DNA of 18,577 nucleotides. It comes from Myxococcales bacterium (GTDB lineage Bacteria > Myxococcota > Myxococcia > Myxococcales > Anaeromyxobacteraceae). Below the pieces are notes generated by a model. The model worked only from the letters and a program-made list of their open reading frames with translations. It was not told the origin of the DNA and made no database searches. This document shows positions 6,064 through 13,570 of the stretch, in pieces; positions within the stretch are counted from its first letter, which is position 1, and every line of letters begins with the position of its first letter. The stretch lies in the NCBI GenBank assembly GCA_021784995.1, contig JAJYHA010000307.1, forward strand, positions 1 through 18,577. The letters run 5' to 3'. A program made the position numbers and the translations under genes.

Positions 6064-8394
6064 TCAGGCGGAGCCGGCCGCGCGTTCGGTCGATGGCGCT
6101 GGCCGGACCCGGACGCGGACATACTTGTGATACGGGGTCGCCGTGATCGGGTCGCGGTGCGCGGCGTCGGTGAGCTCGTTCACCATCGGGCCGACGACAC
6201 GGCGGCCGCCGTCGGCCGTCGGGTATCGCTGGCCGTAGCCGTGCGGGAGCGTGACCATGCCGGGCAAGAGCCTGTCGGAGAGCTCCACCCGGACGTCGAT
6301 TCGCCCTCTCGCGGACTCGCACACCGCCCACGCGCCGGGCACCAGCCCGAGCCGCGCCGCGTCCTCGGGGTGCACGTGGAGCGCGCCATCCGGATCGCTC
6401 TTCCGCCAGGCGGGATCGCGGAAGATCTGGTTCGCGTTGTAGGCGCGCCGCTCTCCGGCGATCAGCACCAGCGGGAACTCCTCGCCCCGGGGCTGGTCGG
6501 TCTCGGTCGCGAGCGCCGCGAGCGCCTGCAGCATCTCCGGGACCTCGAGGTGAATCCGCCCATCGGGATGGCGGATCCTGCTCCACACGTCGTCGAACCG
6601 CTCCGTCCCGAGGAGCGCCCCCGACCGGCCCGACAGGAGCCGGGAGAACAACGCCTCGCCGAGGTCGGCCCCATCGCCGCGGAGCTCGGTGCGGCGCACC
6701 GCGTCGCCGTGCTGGCGCGCGTACCGCAGGGCCGCCGCCCAGAGCGGCGCCGTGGCGGCGGCGCCGTCGGGCAGCGCCTGGCCGAGGGAGTCCTGCAGGA
6801 CGAACGCGGCGTACCTGCGGAGCCGGGGACGCATCCGGAGGAGCGCCGCCAGCGCGAGCGGGAACAGGCGGGCCCGGGGCCAGCGCCGGTCCACGCGCGC
6901 GATGGCGCGGAGCACCGGGAAGCCCCGCGCCGGCAGCTCGCCCATGGCGACGAGCAGCCGGCGGTACATCTCCGGCTCCGGCAGGGTGCCCGGTGCCGCC
7001 GGGAGGACCGGCGCGCGGAGGTGGGCCGCCTGCGTGGGGAACTCCATCTGGTAGAAGGTCGTCTCCCACTTCTCGAACTGGGAGGACGCCGGCAACACGT
7101 AGTGGGCGAAGCGCGCGGTCTCGGTGAACGCGACGTCCACCACGACGAGGAGCTCGAGCCGCGCGAGCGCGCGGGCGTAGGCCTGCGCGTCGGCCCCGGT
7201 CAGCGCGGGGTTCGCACCATCCACGACGAGGGCGCGCAGGCGCCCCGGGTGATCGGTGTCGATCTCGGCGGGCAGGACGTTGGGCGGGAACAGCTTCGAG
7301 ATCTCCGGGATCCCCGTGATCGCGGTCGTCCACGACCGGCTGGCCGGGCCGGGCGGGTCGGAGTGGCCGATGAGCGGGAACAGGAACGTGTGGAGCGCGT
7401 TGCAGCCGGGCTTCGCGAACTGACCCGGGACGAGGAACAGCAGCTTCTCGAGGTACGAGTTCAGCGTGGAGTGCAGGCTCTGCTGGAGGCCGAGGTCGAC
7501 GCGCACCGAGGCGCTCCGCGCCCCTGCGACGAGCCGCGCGACGCGCACGACGTCCTCGACCGACACCCCCGCGCGGCGTGCGTACGCCTCGACGGGCACC
7601 TCGAGCAGGGCGGCGCGGACGCGGTCGAACCCGCGGGTGCGCGCCTCGAGGAAGGGGCGATCTTCGAGCCCCTCTCGCACCATCACGGCGAGCATGGCCG
7701 CGAGGAGGAACGCGTCCGTGCCGGGGGACGGCCTCAGGTGGATGCGCGCCAGCGCCGCCGCCTCCGTCCGCCGGGGGTCGATGACGATCAGCGTGCGCGC
7801 CGGATCCGCGGCCACGGCGCGCAAGGTGTCGCGCGCGTTCCGGATCCCGTGCGCCTGCCAGGGGTTCGTGCCGATGAGGACGACGACCTCCGCCTCCTCG
7901 ACGGCCTCGGCGACGTGGCACGTCTGCCGGCCGAAGAGCCGACCGTTCACCCAGAAGTCACCCGTCTTCTCCTGCGCGAGCGCGGAGTAGTGGTAACGCG
8001 TGCGCATGGCCTCGACGAGGCCGCGGCCGTACACGCCACCCAGGTGGTTCCCCTGGCCGCCGCCACCGTAGTAGGCGAGCGCGCGGCCGCCGTGGGTGTC
8101 TCGGATCGCGACGATGCGCGCGGCGATCTCCCGGATCGCCGTCTCCCAGGAGATCGGCTCGTGCGTGCCGTCCGGTCGCCGCCGGAGGGGGCTCGAGAGG
8201 CGGTCGGCGTGGCGCTGGTAGTGGTCGAGCCGCGCGGCCTTCTGGCAGAGATAGCCAGCGGAGACGGGATGGCGTTTGTCCCCGCGGATGCGGGTCAGGT
8301 TCCCGTCCGCCGTCTGCACCTCGACGCCGCAGTTCCTCGAGCAGAGGATGCACGCCGTCGCCTGCCAGGGTTCCGGTCCGGTGGCCGCGGTCAT
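6064..8394 (-). CDS. Molybdopterin (bis-MGD) oxidoreductase, catalytic subunit
   Basis: 776 aa from ATG8394, a DMSO-reductase superfamily enzyme (formate dehydrogenase / BisC-like). The N-terminus has a [4Fe-4S] motif, CxxCxxxC (Cys15, 18, 22) plus Cys50 in GYLCQKAARLDHY. MGD-binding regions follow (AYYGGGGQGNHLGG at about 108-120; VVLIGTNPWQAHG; IDPRRTEAA). The C-terminal dinucleotide-binding domain shows AGERRAYNANQIFRDPAW and HPEDAARLGLVPG. No twin-arginine signal is seen, so it is likely cytosolic. The region where a Cys, Ser or Sec normally binds Mo reads HYSALAQEKTGDFW, with no such residue exactly at the expected point (Ser137 is nearest). The ATG overlaps the tetR stop as ATGA, so both are one translationally coupled transcript. 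No electron-transfer subunit is adjacent; the substrate is unknown. Confidence 0.82.
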   Translation of the reverse strand: MTAATGPEPWQATACILCSRNCGVEVQTADGNLTRIRGDKRHPVSAGYLCQKAARLDHYQRHADRLSSPLRRRPDGTHEPISWETAIREIAARIVAIRDTHGGRALAYYGGGGQGNHLGGVYGRGLVEAMRTRYHYSALAQEKTGDFWVNGRLFGRQTCHVAEAVEEAEVVVLIGTNPWQAHGIRNARDTLRAVAADPARTLIVIDPRRTEAAALARIHLRPSPGTDAFLLAAMLAVMVREGLEDRPFLEARTRGFDRVRAALLEVPVEAYARRAGVSVEDVVRVARLVAGARSASVRVDLGLQQSLHSTLNSYLEKLLFLVPGQFAKPGCNALHTFLFPLIGHSDPPGPASRSWTTAITGIPEISKLFPPNVLPAEIDTDHPGRLRALVVDGANPALTGADAQAYARALARLELLVVVDVAFTETARFAHYVLPASSQFEKWETTFYQMEFPTQAAHLRAPVLPAAPGTLPEPEMYRRLLVAMGELPARGFPVLRAIARVDRRWPRARLFPLALAALLRMRPRLRRYAAFVLQDSLGQALPDGAAATAPLWAAALRYARQHGDAVRRTELRGDGADLGEALFSRLLSGRSGALLGTERFDDVWSRIRHPDGRIHLEVPEMLQALAALATETDQPRGEEFPLVLIAGERRAYNANQIFRDPAWRKSDPDGALHVHPEDAARLGLVPGAWAVCESARGRIDVRVELSDRLLPGMVTLPHGYGQRYPTADGGRRVVGPMVNELTDAAHRDPITATPYHKYVRVRVRPAPSTERAAGSA

Positions 8395-9014
8395 CGCTCG
8401 ACTCCTGGCGCGCGCGTCGGGTCGTCGGCGGCGGCATCGGCGGGCTCCGGCACCGCCAGTTTGCGCGCGGCACGGAGGATCCGATCCGAGAGCTCCGGAT
8501 CCTCGACGGCCCGCGCGAGCGCCAGCGCGCCCGACAGGAGCGCGACGGTCGCGAGGACCCGGTCCTCGGGCGACAGCCCCGGCGCGGCAGGCGCCCGCGG
8601 CGCGAGCTCGGCCACGAGCTGGCGGACGTAGCTCTCGATGGCCTCTCGCGGGCGGCCACGCGCTCGCCCGACCTCGGCCGCCAGCGCGGGCAGCGCGCAG
8701 CCGCTGGCCGGATCGTCGCGATGCGCCCGGCTGAGGTAACGGCCGACCACGGCGCAAAGCCACGGGACGCCCTCGAGCGCCTCGAGGCCGGCGAGCAGTC
8801 GCGCGCGCGTCTCGTGGAAGGAGGCGCGGAGCGCCTCGGCGAGCAGGGCGTCCTTGGACGCGAAGTGGCCGTAGAACGCGCCCGCCGTGAGCCCGGCCGC
8901 CTTCATCACCTCGTCGACGCCCGCGGCGCGGAACCCCTTCGTCCGGAATCGCCGTGCTGCGGCGCCGAGGATCTTCTGCCGCGTCCGGGCCTTGTGGTCG
9001 AGGGAGTAGCGCAC
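8391..9014 (-). CDS. TetR-family transcriptional regulator
   Basis: 207 aa. The N-terminal helix-turn-helix is typical (TRQKILGAAARRFRTKGFRA, then EVMKAAGLTAGAFYGHFASK), followed by an all-helical ligand domain with a Cys at GCALPALAAEVG, as in many TetR_C proteins. The start is GTG9014. It is first in a two-gene unit with the molybdoenzyme (ATGA overlap), so it probably controls that gene together with its own. A near-perfect 24-bp palindrome lies only a few bases before its start codon. The divergent SRAP gene starts 144 nt away and could also be affected. Confidence 0.88.
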   Translation of the reverse strand: MRYSLDHKARTRQKILGAAARRFRTKGFRAAGVDEVMKAAGLTAGAFYGHFASKDALLAEALRASFHETRARLLAGLEALEGVPWLCAVVGRYLSRAHRDDPASGCALPALAAEVGRARGRPREAIESYVRQLVAELAPRAPAAPGLSPEDRVLATVALLSGALALARAVEDPELSDRILRAARKLAVPEPADAAADDPTRAPGVER

Positions 9015-9017
9015 GCC

Positions 9018-9041
9018 ATGGGATTACGATCGTAAGCCCAT
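9018..9041. promoter_or_regulatory. 24-bp palindromic operator upstream of tetR
   Basis: Centre TTACGATCGTAA (9024-9035) is a perfect palindrome; the arms extend as ATGGG (9018-9022) and CCCAT (9037-9041), with one mismatched pair (9023/9036). The centre also holds TACGAT on the minus strand, a possible -10 for tetR. Size, symmetry and position fit TetR autoregulation. Confidence 0.7.
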
Positions 9042-9146
9042 CGACGCAACCCCCATCCGCCCCGGGCCCCCGAGAGGGCCTCCCGGTCGCCGGGGTTCCA
9101 GGTGGCCGAGGAGGAGGTCTCCCTGGTGGCGCGCCGGGATCGGCCC

Positions 9147-9152
9147 TACGAT
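9147..9152 (+). promoter_or_regulatory. -10 (TACGAT) of the SRAP gene
   Basis: TACGAT then six bases (cccgcc) then ATG9159. Transcription should start at or next to the A of ATG, predicting a leaderless mRNA. No convincing -35. Confidence 0.45.
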
Positions 9153-9158
9153 CCCGCC

Positions 9159-9848
9159 ATGTGCGGCCGGATGACCCTCGCCAGGTGGGACGTCCACGAG
9201 CTCGCGGCGCTCCTCGGCGCCGACCTCCTGCCCGAGCACGCCGCGCTCTTCCGGCCCCGCTACAACCTCGCCCCGACGCAGCAGGGCTGGATCGTCCGGG
9301 TGGTCGGTGGCCGCCGCCGGTTGCTCCCCGCCACCTGGGGACTCCAGGGGCCGCGGGGCCCCGTGATCAACGCGCGCGCCGAGACGGCCGGGCGGCTCCC
9401 CACCTTCCGCCCCCTGGTCGCCGGCGGGCGCTGCGTCGTCCCCGCCGACGGCTTCTTCGAGTGGGAGGGACGGCGGGGGGCGCGGGAGCCGCTCTGGTTC
9501 CACCCGGGGCAGGGGCCCTTGCTGATGGCCGGCCTCCACCGCGACGGGCCGGGCGGCGGCTTCGTCGTCCTGACCACCGCCGCCAGCGGCGCCGTGCGCC
9601 CCGTCCACGATCGGATGCCGGCGCTCCTCACCGCCGCCGAGGCCGGCGCCTGGCTCGAGCGGCCCGACCTCTCCCTCCTGCGCCCGGCGCCGGACGACCG
9701 GCTCGAGGCCTTCCGCGTCTCGGACCGGGTGAACTCGGCGGCCGTCGACGACCCGTCGTGCGTGGCGCCGATCCCGCGGCTCGCGCCGGCGCAGGGCTCG
9801 CTCGCCCTCGGTGGCCGCCCTCCGCCGGAGCGTGACGGCCGGGCCTGA
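9159..9848 (+). CDS. SRAP-domain abasic-site DNA-protein crosslink protein (YedK/HMCES type)
   Basis: 229 aa, the usual size for bacterial SRAP proteins. The family uses Cys2, exposed after removal of Met1, to form a stable thiazolidine crosslink with abasic sites in single-stranded DNA, protecting them at replication forks. All key residues are visible: Cys2 in MCGRM, YNLAPTQ (35-41), Asn71 in INARAET, Glu101 in ADGFFEWEG, and His150 in VHDRMPALL. The start must be ATG9159, because the catalytic Cys has to be residue 2; the longer frame from 9102 is wrong. The Ala/Pro-rich C-terminus is not conserved. It is divergent from tetR. Confidence 0.93.
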   Translation: MCGRMTLARWDVHELAALLGADLLPEHAALFRPRYNLAPTQQGWIVRVVGGRRRLLPATWGLQGPRGPVINARAETAGRLPTFRPLVAGGRCVVPADGFFEWEGRRGAREPLWFHPGQGPLLMAGLHRDGPGGGFVVLTTAASGAVRPVHDRMPALLTAAEAGAWLERPDLSLLRPAPDDRLEAFRVSDRVNSAAVDDPSCVAPIPRLAPAQGSLALGGRPPPERDGRA

Positions 9849-10102
9849 TCCGCGGCCGGGCGACCGCCGGGCGGGACGAGCTCGACGAACGCGGCCCCCT
9901 CTGCGCCGGACTCGGGCGGTGCAGGGAGCGCTCGCTTCGTACTAGCATCGCCGGCGCAGGCCTCGCTGCGGATCCCGGACGATGGGGGAGACGCGGATCG
10001 GCGCGCGGGGAACGGCCGGCTCGGGTGAACGGGAACGCCCGGAGGGGGTTCCTGGACGCCGGGATCGGTCATCGTGAACGCGGTGCGGACGGGGAGGAGG
10101 CC

Positions 10103-10654
10103 ATGGCACGGGACCAGCTGGAGAGCGCCGACGGGCGGGCGGCCGCGGCGCTGCGGGCGCTCGACAAGGAGGAGCTCGTCCGGATCGCGCTCGACGACGC
10201 CAAGAACTGGCTGGCGCACGACGGGCTCTGGTTCCAGGCGGTGGAGCGCGCTCACGGGATGGACGCCGCCATCGAGGCCGACCGGGCCGCCTGGGAGCGC
10301 TTCACGGTCATCGAGGCGACCCGGATCCTGGAGCGCCTCGGGCTCGAGCCGGGCGGCGGCATCCCGGCGCTCCTCCGGTGCCTGGAGCACCGGCTCTACG
10401 CGCGGCTCAACGTCCAGGAGGCGATCGAGGTGACCGCCACCCGCGCGGTCTTCGTGATGCGCGACTGTCGGGTCCAGTCGGCCAGGAGGCGGAAGGGGCT
10501 GCCGGCCTTCCCCTGCAAGAGCGTCGGCCTCGTGGAGTACGCCGAGTTCGCCCGCGCGGTCGACCCGCGCCTCCGGACCCGGTGCCTCGCCTGCCCCCCC
10601 GACGAGCACCCGGACGACGCGTGGTGCTCCTGGGAGTTCACGCTGGCGGGCTGA
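10103..10654 (+). CDS. DUF6125-type conserved protein of unknown function
   Basis: 183 aa from ATG10103, which follows a strong Shine-Dalgarno (GGGGAGGAGG at 10091-10100). A frame from 10025 would add 26 unconvincing residues. The sequence KNWLAHDGLWFQAVERAHGM, EATRILERLG, CRVQSARRRKGLPAFPCKSVGL and the C-terminal CLACPPDEHPDDAWCSWEFTL match a family I remember as DUF6125 in delta-proteobacteria and other anaerobes. Several conserved Cys suggest a metal site or redox role, but no function is established. The 254 bases before it (9849-10102) hold no gene I can see; TACTAG near 9943 is a possible -10. Confidence 0.7.
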   Translation: MARDQLESADGRAAAALRALDKEELVRIALDDAKNWLAHDGLWFQAVERAHGMDAAIEADRAAWERFTVIEATRILERLGLEPGGGIPALLRCLEHRLYARLNVQEAIEVTATRAVFVMRDCRVQSARRRKGLPAFPCKSVGLVEYAEFARAVDPRLRTRCLACPPDEHPDDAWCSWEFTLAG

Positions 10655-10743
10655 CCGTCGCGGGCCCCCGCGCCCGGCTCGCCGGCGCCACCGGCACGCG
10701 GAGCAACAGGCACCGACAGTACGTGCCGGCCCGGGCGGGTCCC

Positions 10744-10773
10744 TTCCCATGTTCGAGACCCCGTCGGTATACT
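10744..10773 (+). promoter_or_regulatory. Promoter of the kinase-methyltransferase operon
   Basis: -10 TATACT (10768-10773), identical to that of hicA, and a weaker -35 TTCCCA (10744-10749) at 18-bp spacing. The GTG start of the first gene begins six bases after the -10, predicting a leaderless operon mRNA. Confidence 0.5.
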
Positions 10774-10779
10774 CGGAGT

Positions 10780-12072
10780 GTGTCGCCCGGGAACGGCATC
10801 GAGCAGGACCCGCGGATCACGGCGCTCGTCGAGCGTCTGGGCGTCGGTCCCACGCTGACCGGCGGGATCCTGCTGGTCGACGACGAGCCCTTCAACCTCC
10901 GGGTGCTGCGCGATCTCCTCGAGGGGCGCTGGACCGTCCACCAGGCCTCCTCCGGCGAGGAGGCGCTCGCCGTCGCGGTCGCCGGCGCGGTGCCGCTCGA
11001 CGTGGTGGTGGCCGATCAGCGCATGCCCGGGATGAGCGGGGTGGACCTCCTCGCCGAGCTCCGGACGCGCCGGCCGGACGTCGCCGGCATCGTGATCACC
11101 GCCTTCGCCGACATGCAGGCGCTCGAGTCGGCCATCAACCGCGCCCAGGCCTTCCGGTTCCTCCGCAAGCCGTGGGAGCCGCCGGACGTCCTCCAGGCGA
11201 TCGAGCAGGCGGGCGACTTCGTGGCGCAGCGGCGCACCATCGGCCGCCTGGTGGAGCTGCTGGCCCGGCGGGAGGAGGAGCTGCGGGGGTCGCTGGACCG
11301 CCTCCGCTCCCAGCAGGAGACCCTGCTCCACCTGGAGCGGGTGAGCACCCTCGGCCGGCTCGCCTCCGGCATCGCCCACGATCTGCGGAACGTCCTCATC
11401 GGCCTGCGCGCCGCCGAGGGGGAGCTGCAGCAGCTCGACGTCGGCCGCGACCTCCGCGAGTTCCTGGGGCTCGGGCTCGCGCAGGTGGACGGCCTGCTCC
11501 ACACCCTCCAGACGCTCCGGGAGTACTCCCGCGGCGGGACGCTCGAGCTGGCGCTCGGGACGGTCGAGCCGGGGCGGCTCGTCGACGACGCGGTCGCGAT
11601 CTCGCGGATGGATCTGGCCTTCCGGCGGCGGCGCGTCGACGTCGTCGCCCCGCGGGACCTCCCGCCGCTCCAGGCGGACCGGCAGAAGCTCACCCAGGTC
11701 CTGGTGAACCTGATCCGCAACGCGCTCCAGGCGACCCGGGACGGCGGCGCGGTGGGCGTCCGGGCGGGGATCCTCCCGGGCGGGGAGGTCGAGCTGGTCG
11801 TCGAGGACGACGGCCCGGGCGTCCCCCCGTCGCTGCGGGAGCGGCTCTTCGAGCCCTTCGCCTCGGGCAAGGGAGAGCTCGGGCTGGGGATGGGGCTCTA
11901 CATGGCCCGGCTGGTGGTGGAGCGGCACGGCGGCCGGATCGCCGCCACGCGGGGCGCGCTCGGCGGGGCGCGCTTCGAGGTGGCGCTGCCGGTGGCCGGG
12001 GACGGGGCGCGGGGCGCCCGGGGAGCAGGCGATGGAGAGGGAGGGGACGATGGAGAGGGTCGATCGAGCTGA
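10780..12072 (+). CDS. Response regulator-histidine kinase (REC-HisKA-HATPase)
   Basis: 430 aa, soluble. The receiver domain (about 27-145) has the acidic pair Asp34/Asp35, phospho-acceptor Asp79 in VVVADQRMPG, Thr107 and Lys130. A coiled-coil linker (about 155-190) follows, then a kinase with His200 in GIAHDLRN, N-box Asn314 (NLIRNALQA), G1 VEDDGPG (341-347) and the GLGMGL lid. The last 25 residues are Gly/Asp-rich. A receiver placed before a kinase, with no DNA-binding output, is the layout of PhcR/PhcQ-type proteins, where the receiver controls the kinase. The GTG start sits directly behind the -10. The gene overlaps the methyltransferase gene by 23 bp and leads a three-gene operon. It may exchange phosphate with the HK-REC-HK encoded third. 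Confidence 0.85.
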   Translation: MSPGNGIEQDPRITALVERLGVGPTLTGGILLVDDEPFNLRVLRDLLEGRWTVHQASSGEEALAVAVAGAVPLDVVVADQRMPGMSGVDLLAELRTRRPDVAGIVITAFADMQALESAINRAQAFRFLRKPWEPPDVLQAIEQAGDFVAQRRTIGRLVELLARREEELRGSLDRLRSQQETLLHLERVSTLGRLASGIAHDLRNVLIGLRAAEGELQQLDVGRDLREFLGLGLAQVDGLLHTLQTLREYSRGGTLELALGTVEPGRLVDDAVAISRMDLAFRRRRVDVVAPRDLPPLQADRQKLTQVLVNLIRNALQATRDGGAVGVRAGILPGGEVELVVEDDGPGVPPSLRERLFEPFASGKGELGLGMGLYMARLVVERHGGRIAATRGALGGARFEVALPVAGDGARGARGAGDGEGGDDGEGRSS

Positions 12073-13564
12073 CGGCGCCCGGAGCACGCACCGAAGGTAC
12101 GAGGACCTGGAGGGCCAGGAGGGGCGGCAGGTCTTCTTCCGCCCCCACCGCCACTCGGCGGCGGATCTCGCCCCGCTCGCCGCCAGCGTCCGCTGCGAGC
12201 TGGCGGGGGCGACCCTCGACTGCCCGCTCCACGACGTCTCGCAGAGCGGGATCGCCTTCCGCTGGCCCGCCGGCGCCCCGATCGACGCCGGCCAGCTCCT
12301 CCCGCTCAGCCTGCGCTTCGACGACCACGAGGCCTTCCGGGGGGTGGTGAAGGTCGGCTCGGTCCGGAGGCACGCCGGCGCGACCGTGATCGGCGCCTCC
12401 TTTCAGGACTTCCTGCTCGACGTGGAGGAGCTCCACCAGCTCCGCGCGGTGCGCGGGTGGGGGGCCGGGGCGCCGCGCCTCGAGCTGGCGCAGCGCCCCT
12501 GGCGCGTCGCGGGGGGCGAGCGGTTCCAGGCGCTCGTCTCCGAGCTCCGGCTCCACTTCGAGGACGCCCGCCGCGAGCTCGGCGAGCTGGAGGCGTCCCT
12601 GCCGTGGGAGGTGCTGGGTGGCCCGCCCAACCCGGCGCGCGCGGCGCTCGTGGAGCGGCTCCGCGGCGGCTTCGTGGCCGACGTGGTCGCGCAGACCGAG
12701 GCGATCGCCGCGGCCCTGGCGGAGGTCCCGGGCGGCCTCGCGAACCCCGGCGCCCGCCAGTGGTCCCTGCGCCACCTCGACGAGCACCTCCTCGCCGCGC
12801 CCTCCGCCCAGCGGGCGCTCCGCAAGCCCTTCGGGTACCCGGGCGACTACGAGATGATGAACTTCATCTACGAGCGCCACTTCGAGGGGCCGACCCTCTT
12901 CGCCCGCGCCGCCGGGCTCGCCTTCGTCGCGACCCGCGCGCCGCTCGCCGTGCGCTGCCGGAAGGATCTGGTGCGAGACCAGCTCGGCGCGCTCCTGGCG
13001 CGGCGGGCCGGCTCGCACGAGCCGGTCCGGGTGCTGTCGATCGCGGCCGGCCCCGCGCAGGAGCTCTTCGAGCTGTTCCAGCGGCTCGAGGAGCTCCCGG
13101 CGCCGCTGGAGGTCGTGCTCTTCGAGCAGGACCGGAACGCGCTGGCGCACGCCTGGCGCCGCCTCCACGCCACCGCCGCGGTCCGCTTCCCCGGGCGCCT
13201 CCGCCTCACCTTCCTCCACGACTCGGTGAAGCGGCTCCTCCGCGATCCGCGGCTCTTCGCCGGGCTGGGCCAGTTCGACCTGGTCTACTCCTGCGGCCTC
13301 CTCGACTACTTCCAGCGCGCCACGGCGGTGGTGCTCACCCGGCGCCTCGCCGAGGTGACGCGGCCGGGGGGGCGGCTCCTGGTCGCCAACATGGTCGACC
13401 ACCCCTTCCGCTGGGTGATGGAGTGGCACCTCGACTGGAGCCTCATCTACCGGACGCGGGAGGAGCTGCTGGAGATCGGGGCGGCGGCGGCGCCGGGGGC
13501 GCAGGGCCGGATCCTCGAGGAGGCGAGCGGCGCCAACCCGTTCCTCGAGCTGGTGCCGTCCTAG
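12050..13564 (+). CDS. PilZ-methyltransferase fusion, PhcB-like (3-OH-PAME-type signal synthase candidate)
   Basis: 504 aa from ATG12050, preceded by a strong SD (GAGGGAGGGG); ATG12032 in the same frame has none. Residues 45-125 form a PilZ-like beta-barrel with HDVSQSGIAF (D/NxSxxG, 62-67), the c-di-GMP signature, although the RxxxR half is not clean. Residues about 255-504 are a SAM methyltransferase: KPFGYPGDYEMMNFIY (259-274), motif I VRVLSIAAGPAQE, acidic loop FEQD (358-361), FDLVYSCGLLDYF (409-421) and TRPGGRLLVANM. This combination is the family commonly annotated as 3-hydroxypalmitate methyl ester biosynthesis, to which Ralstonia PhcB belongs. The middle (about 150-250) is helical and unassigned. 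It lies between two kinases, as phcB lies beside phcS and phcR. The product cannot be deduced from sequence alone. Confidence 0.72.
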   Translation: MERVDRADGARSTHRRYEDLEGQEGRQVFFRPHRHSAADLAPLAASVRCELAGATLDCPLHDVSQSGIAFRWPAGAPIDAGQLLPLSLRFDDHEAFRGVVKVGSVRRHAGATVIGASFQDFLLDVEELHQLRAVRGWGAGAPRLELAQRPWRVAGGERFQALVSELRLHFEDARRELGELEASLPWEVLGGPPNPARAALVERLRGGFVADVVAQTEAIAAALAEVPGGLANPGARQWSLRHLDEHLLAAPSAQRALRKPFGYPGDYEMMNFIYERHFEGPTLFARAAGLAFVATRAPLAVRCRKDLVRDQLGALLARRAGSHEPVRVLSIAAGPAQELFELFQRLEELPAPLEVVLFEQDRNALAHAWRRLHATAAVRFPGRLRLTFLHDSVKRLLRDPRLFAGLGQFDLVYSCGLLDYFQRATAVVLTRRLAEVTRPGGRLLVANMVDHPFRWVMEWHLDWSLIYRTREELLEIGAAAAPGAQGRILEEASGANPFLELVPS

Positions 13565-13570
13565 CCGCGC

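Noticed and set aside
4046..6130. Long plus-strand frame over the integrase remnant and aspartic protease
   Set aside because: It crosses the mobile debris and runs antisense to a protease with clear motifs; low-complexity Arg/Gly composition.
6127..8631. Long plus-strand frame opposite the molybdoenzyme
   Set aside because: Antisense shadow; the minus strand carries the Fe-S and MGD motifs in one continuous frame.
8395..8763. N-terminal extension of the molybdoenzyme upstream of ATG8394
   Set aside because: The added 123 residues are Arg/Ala-rich translation of the tetR gene in another frame; the Fe-S motif position fits ATG8394.
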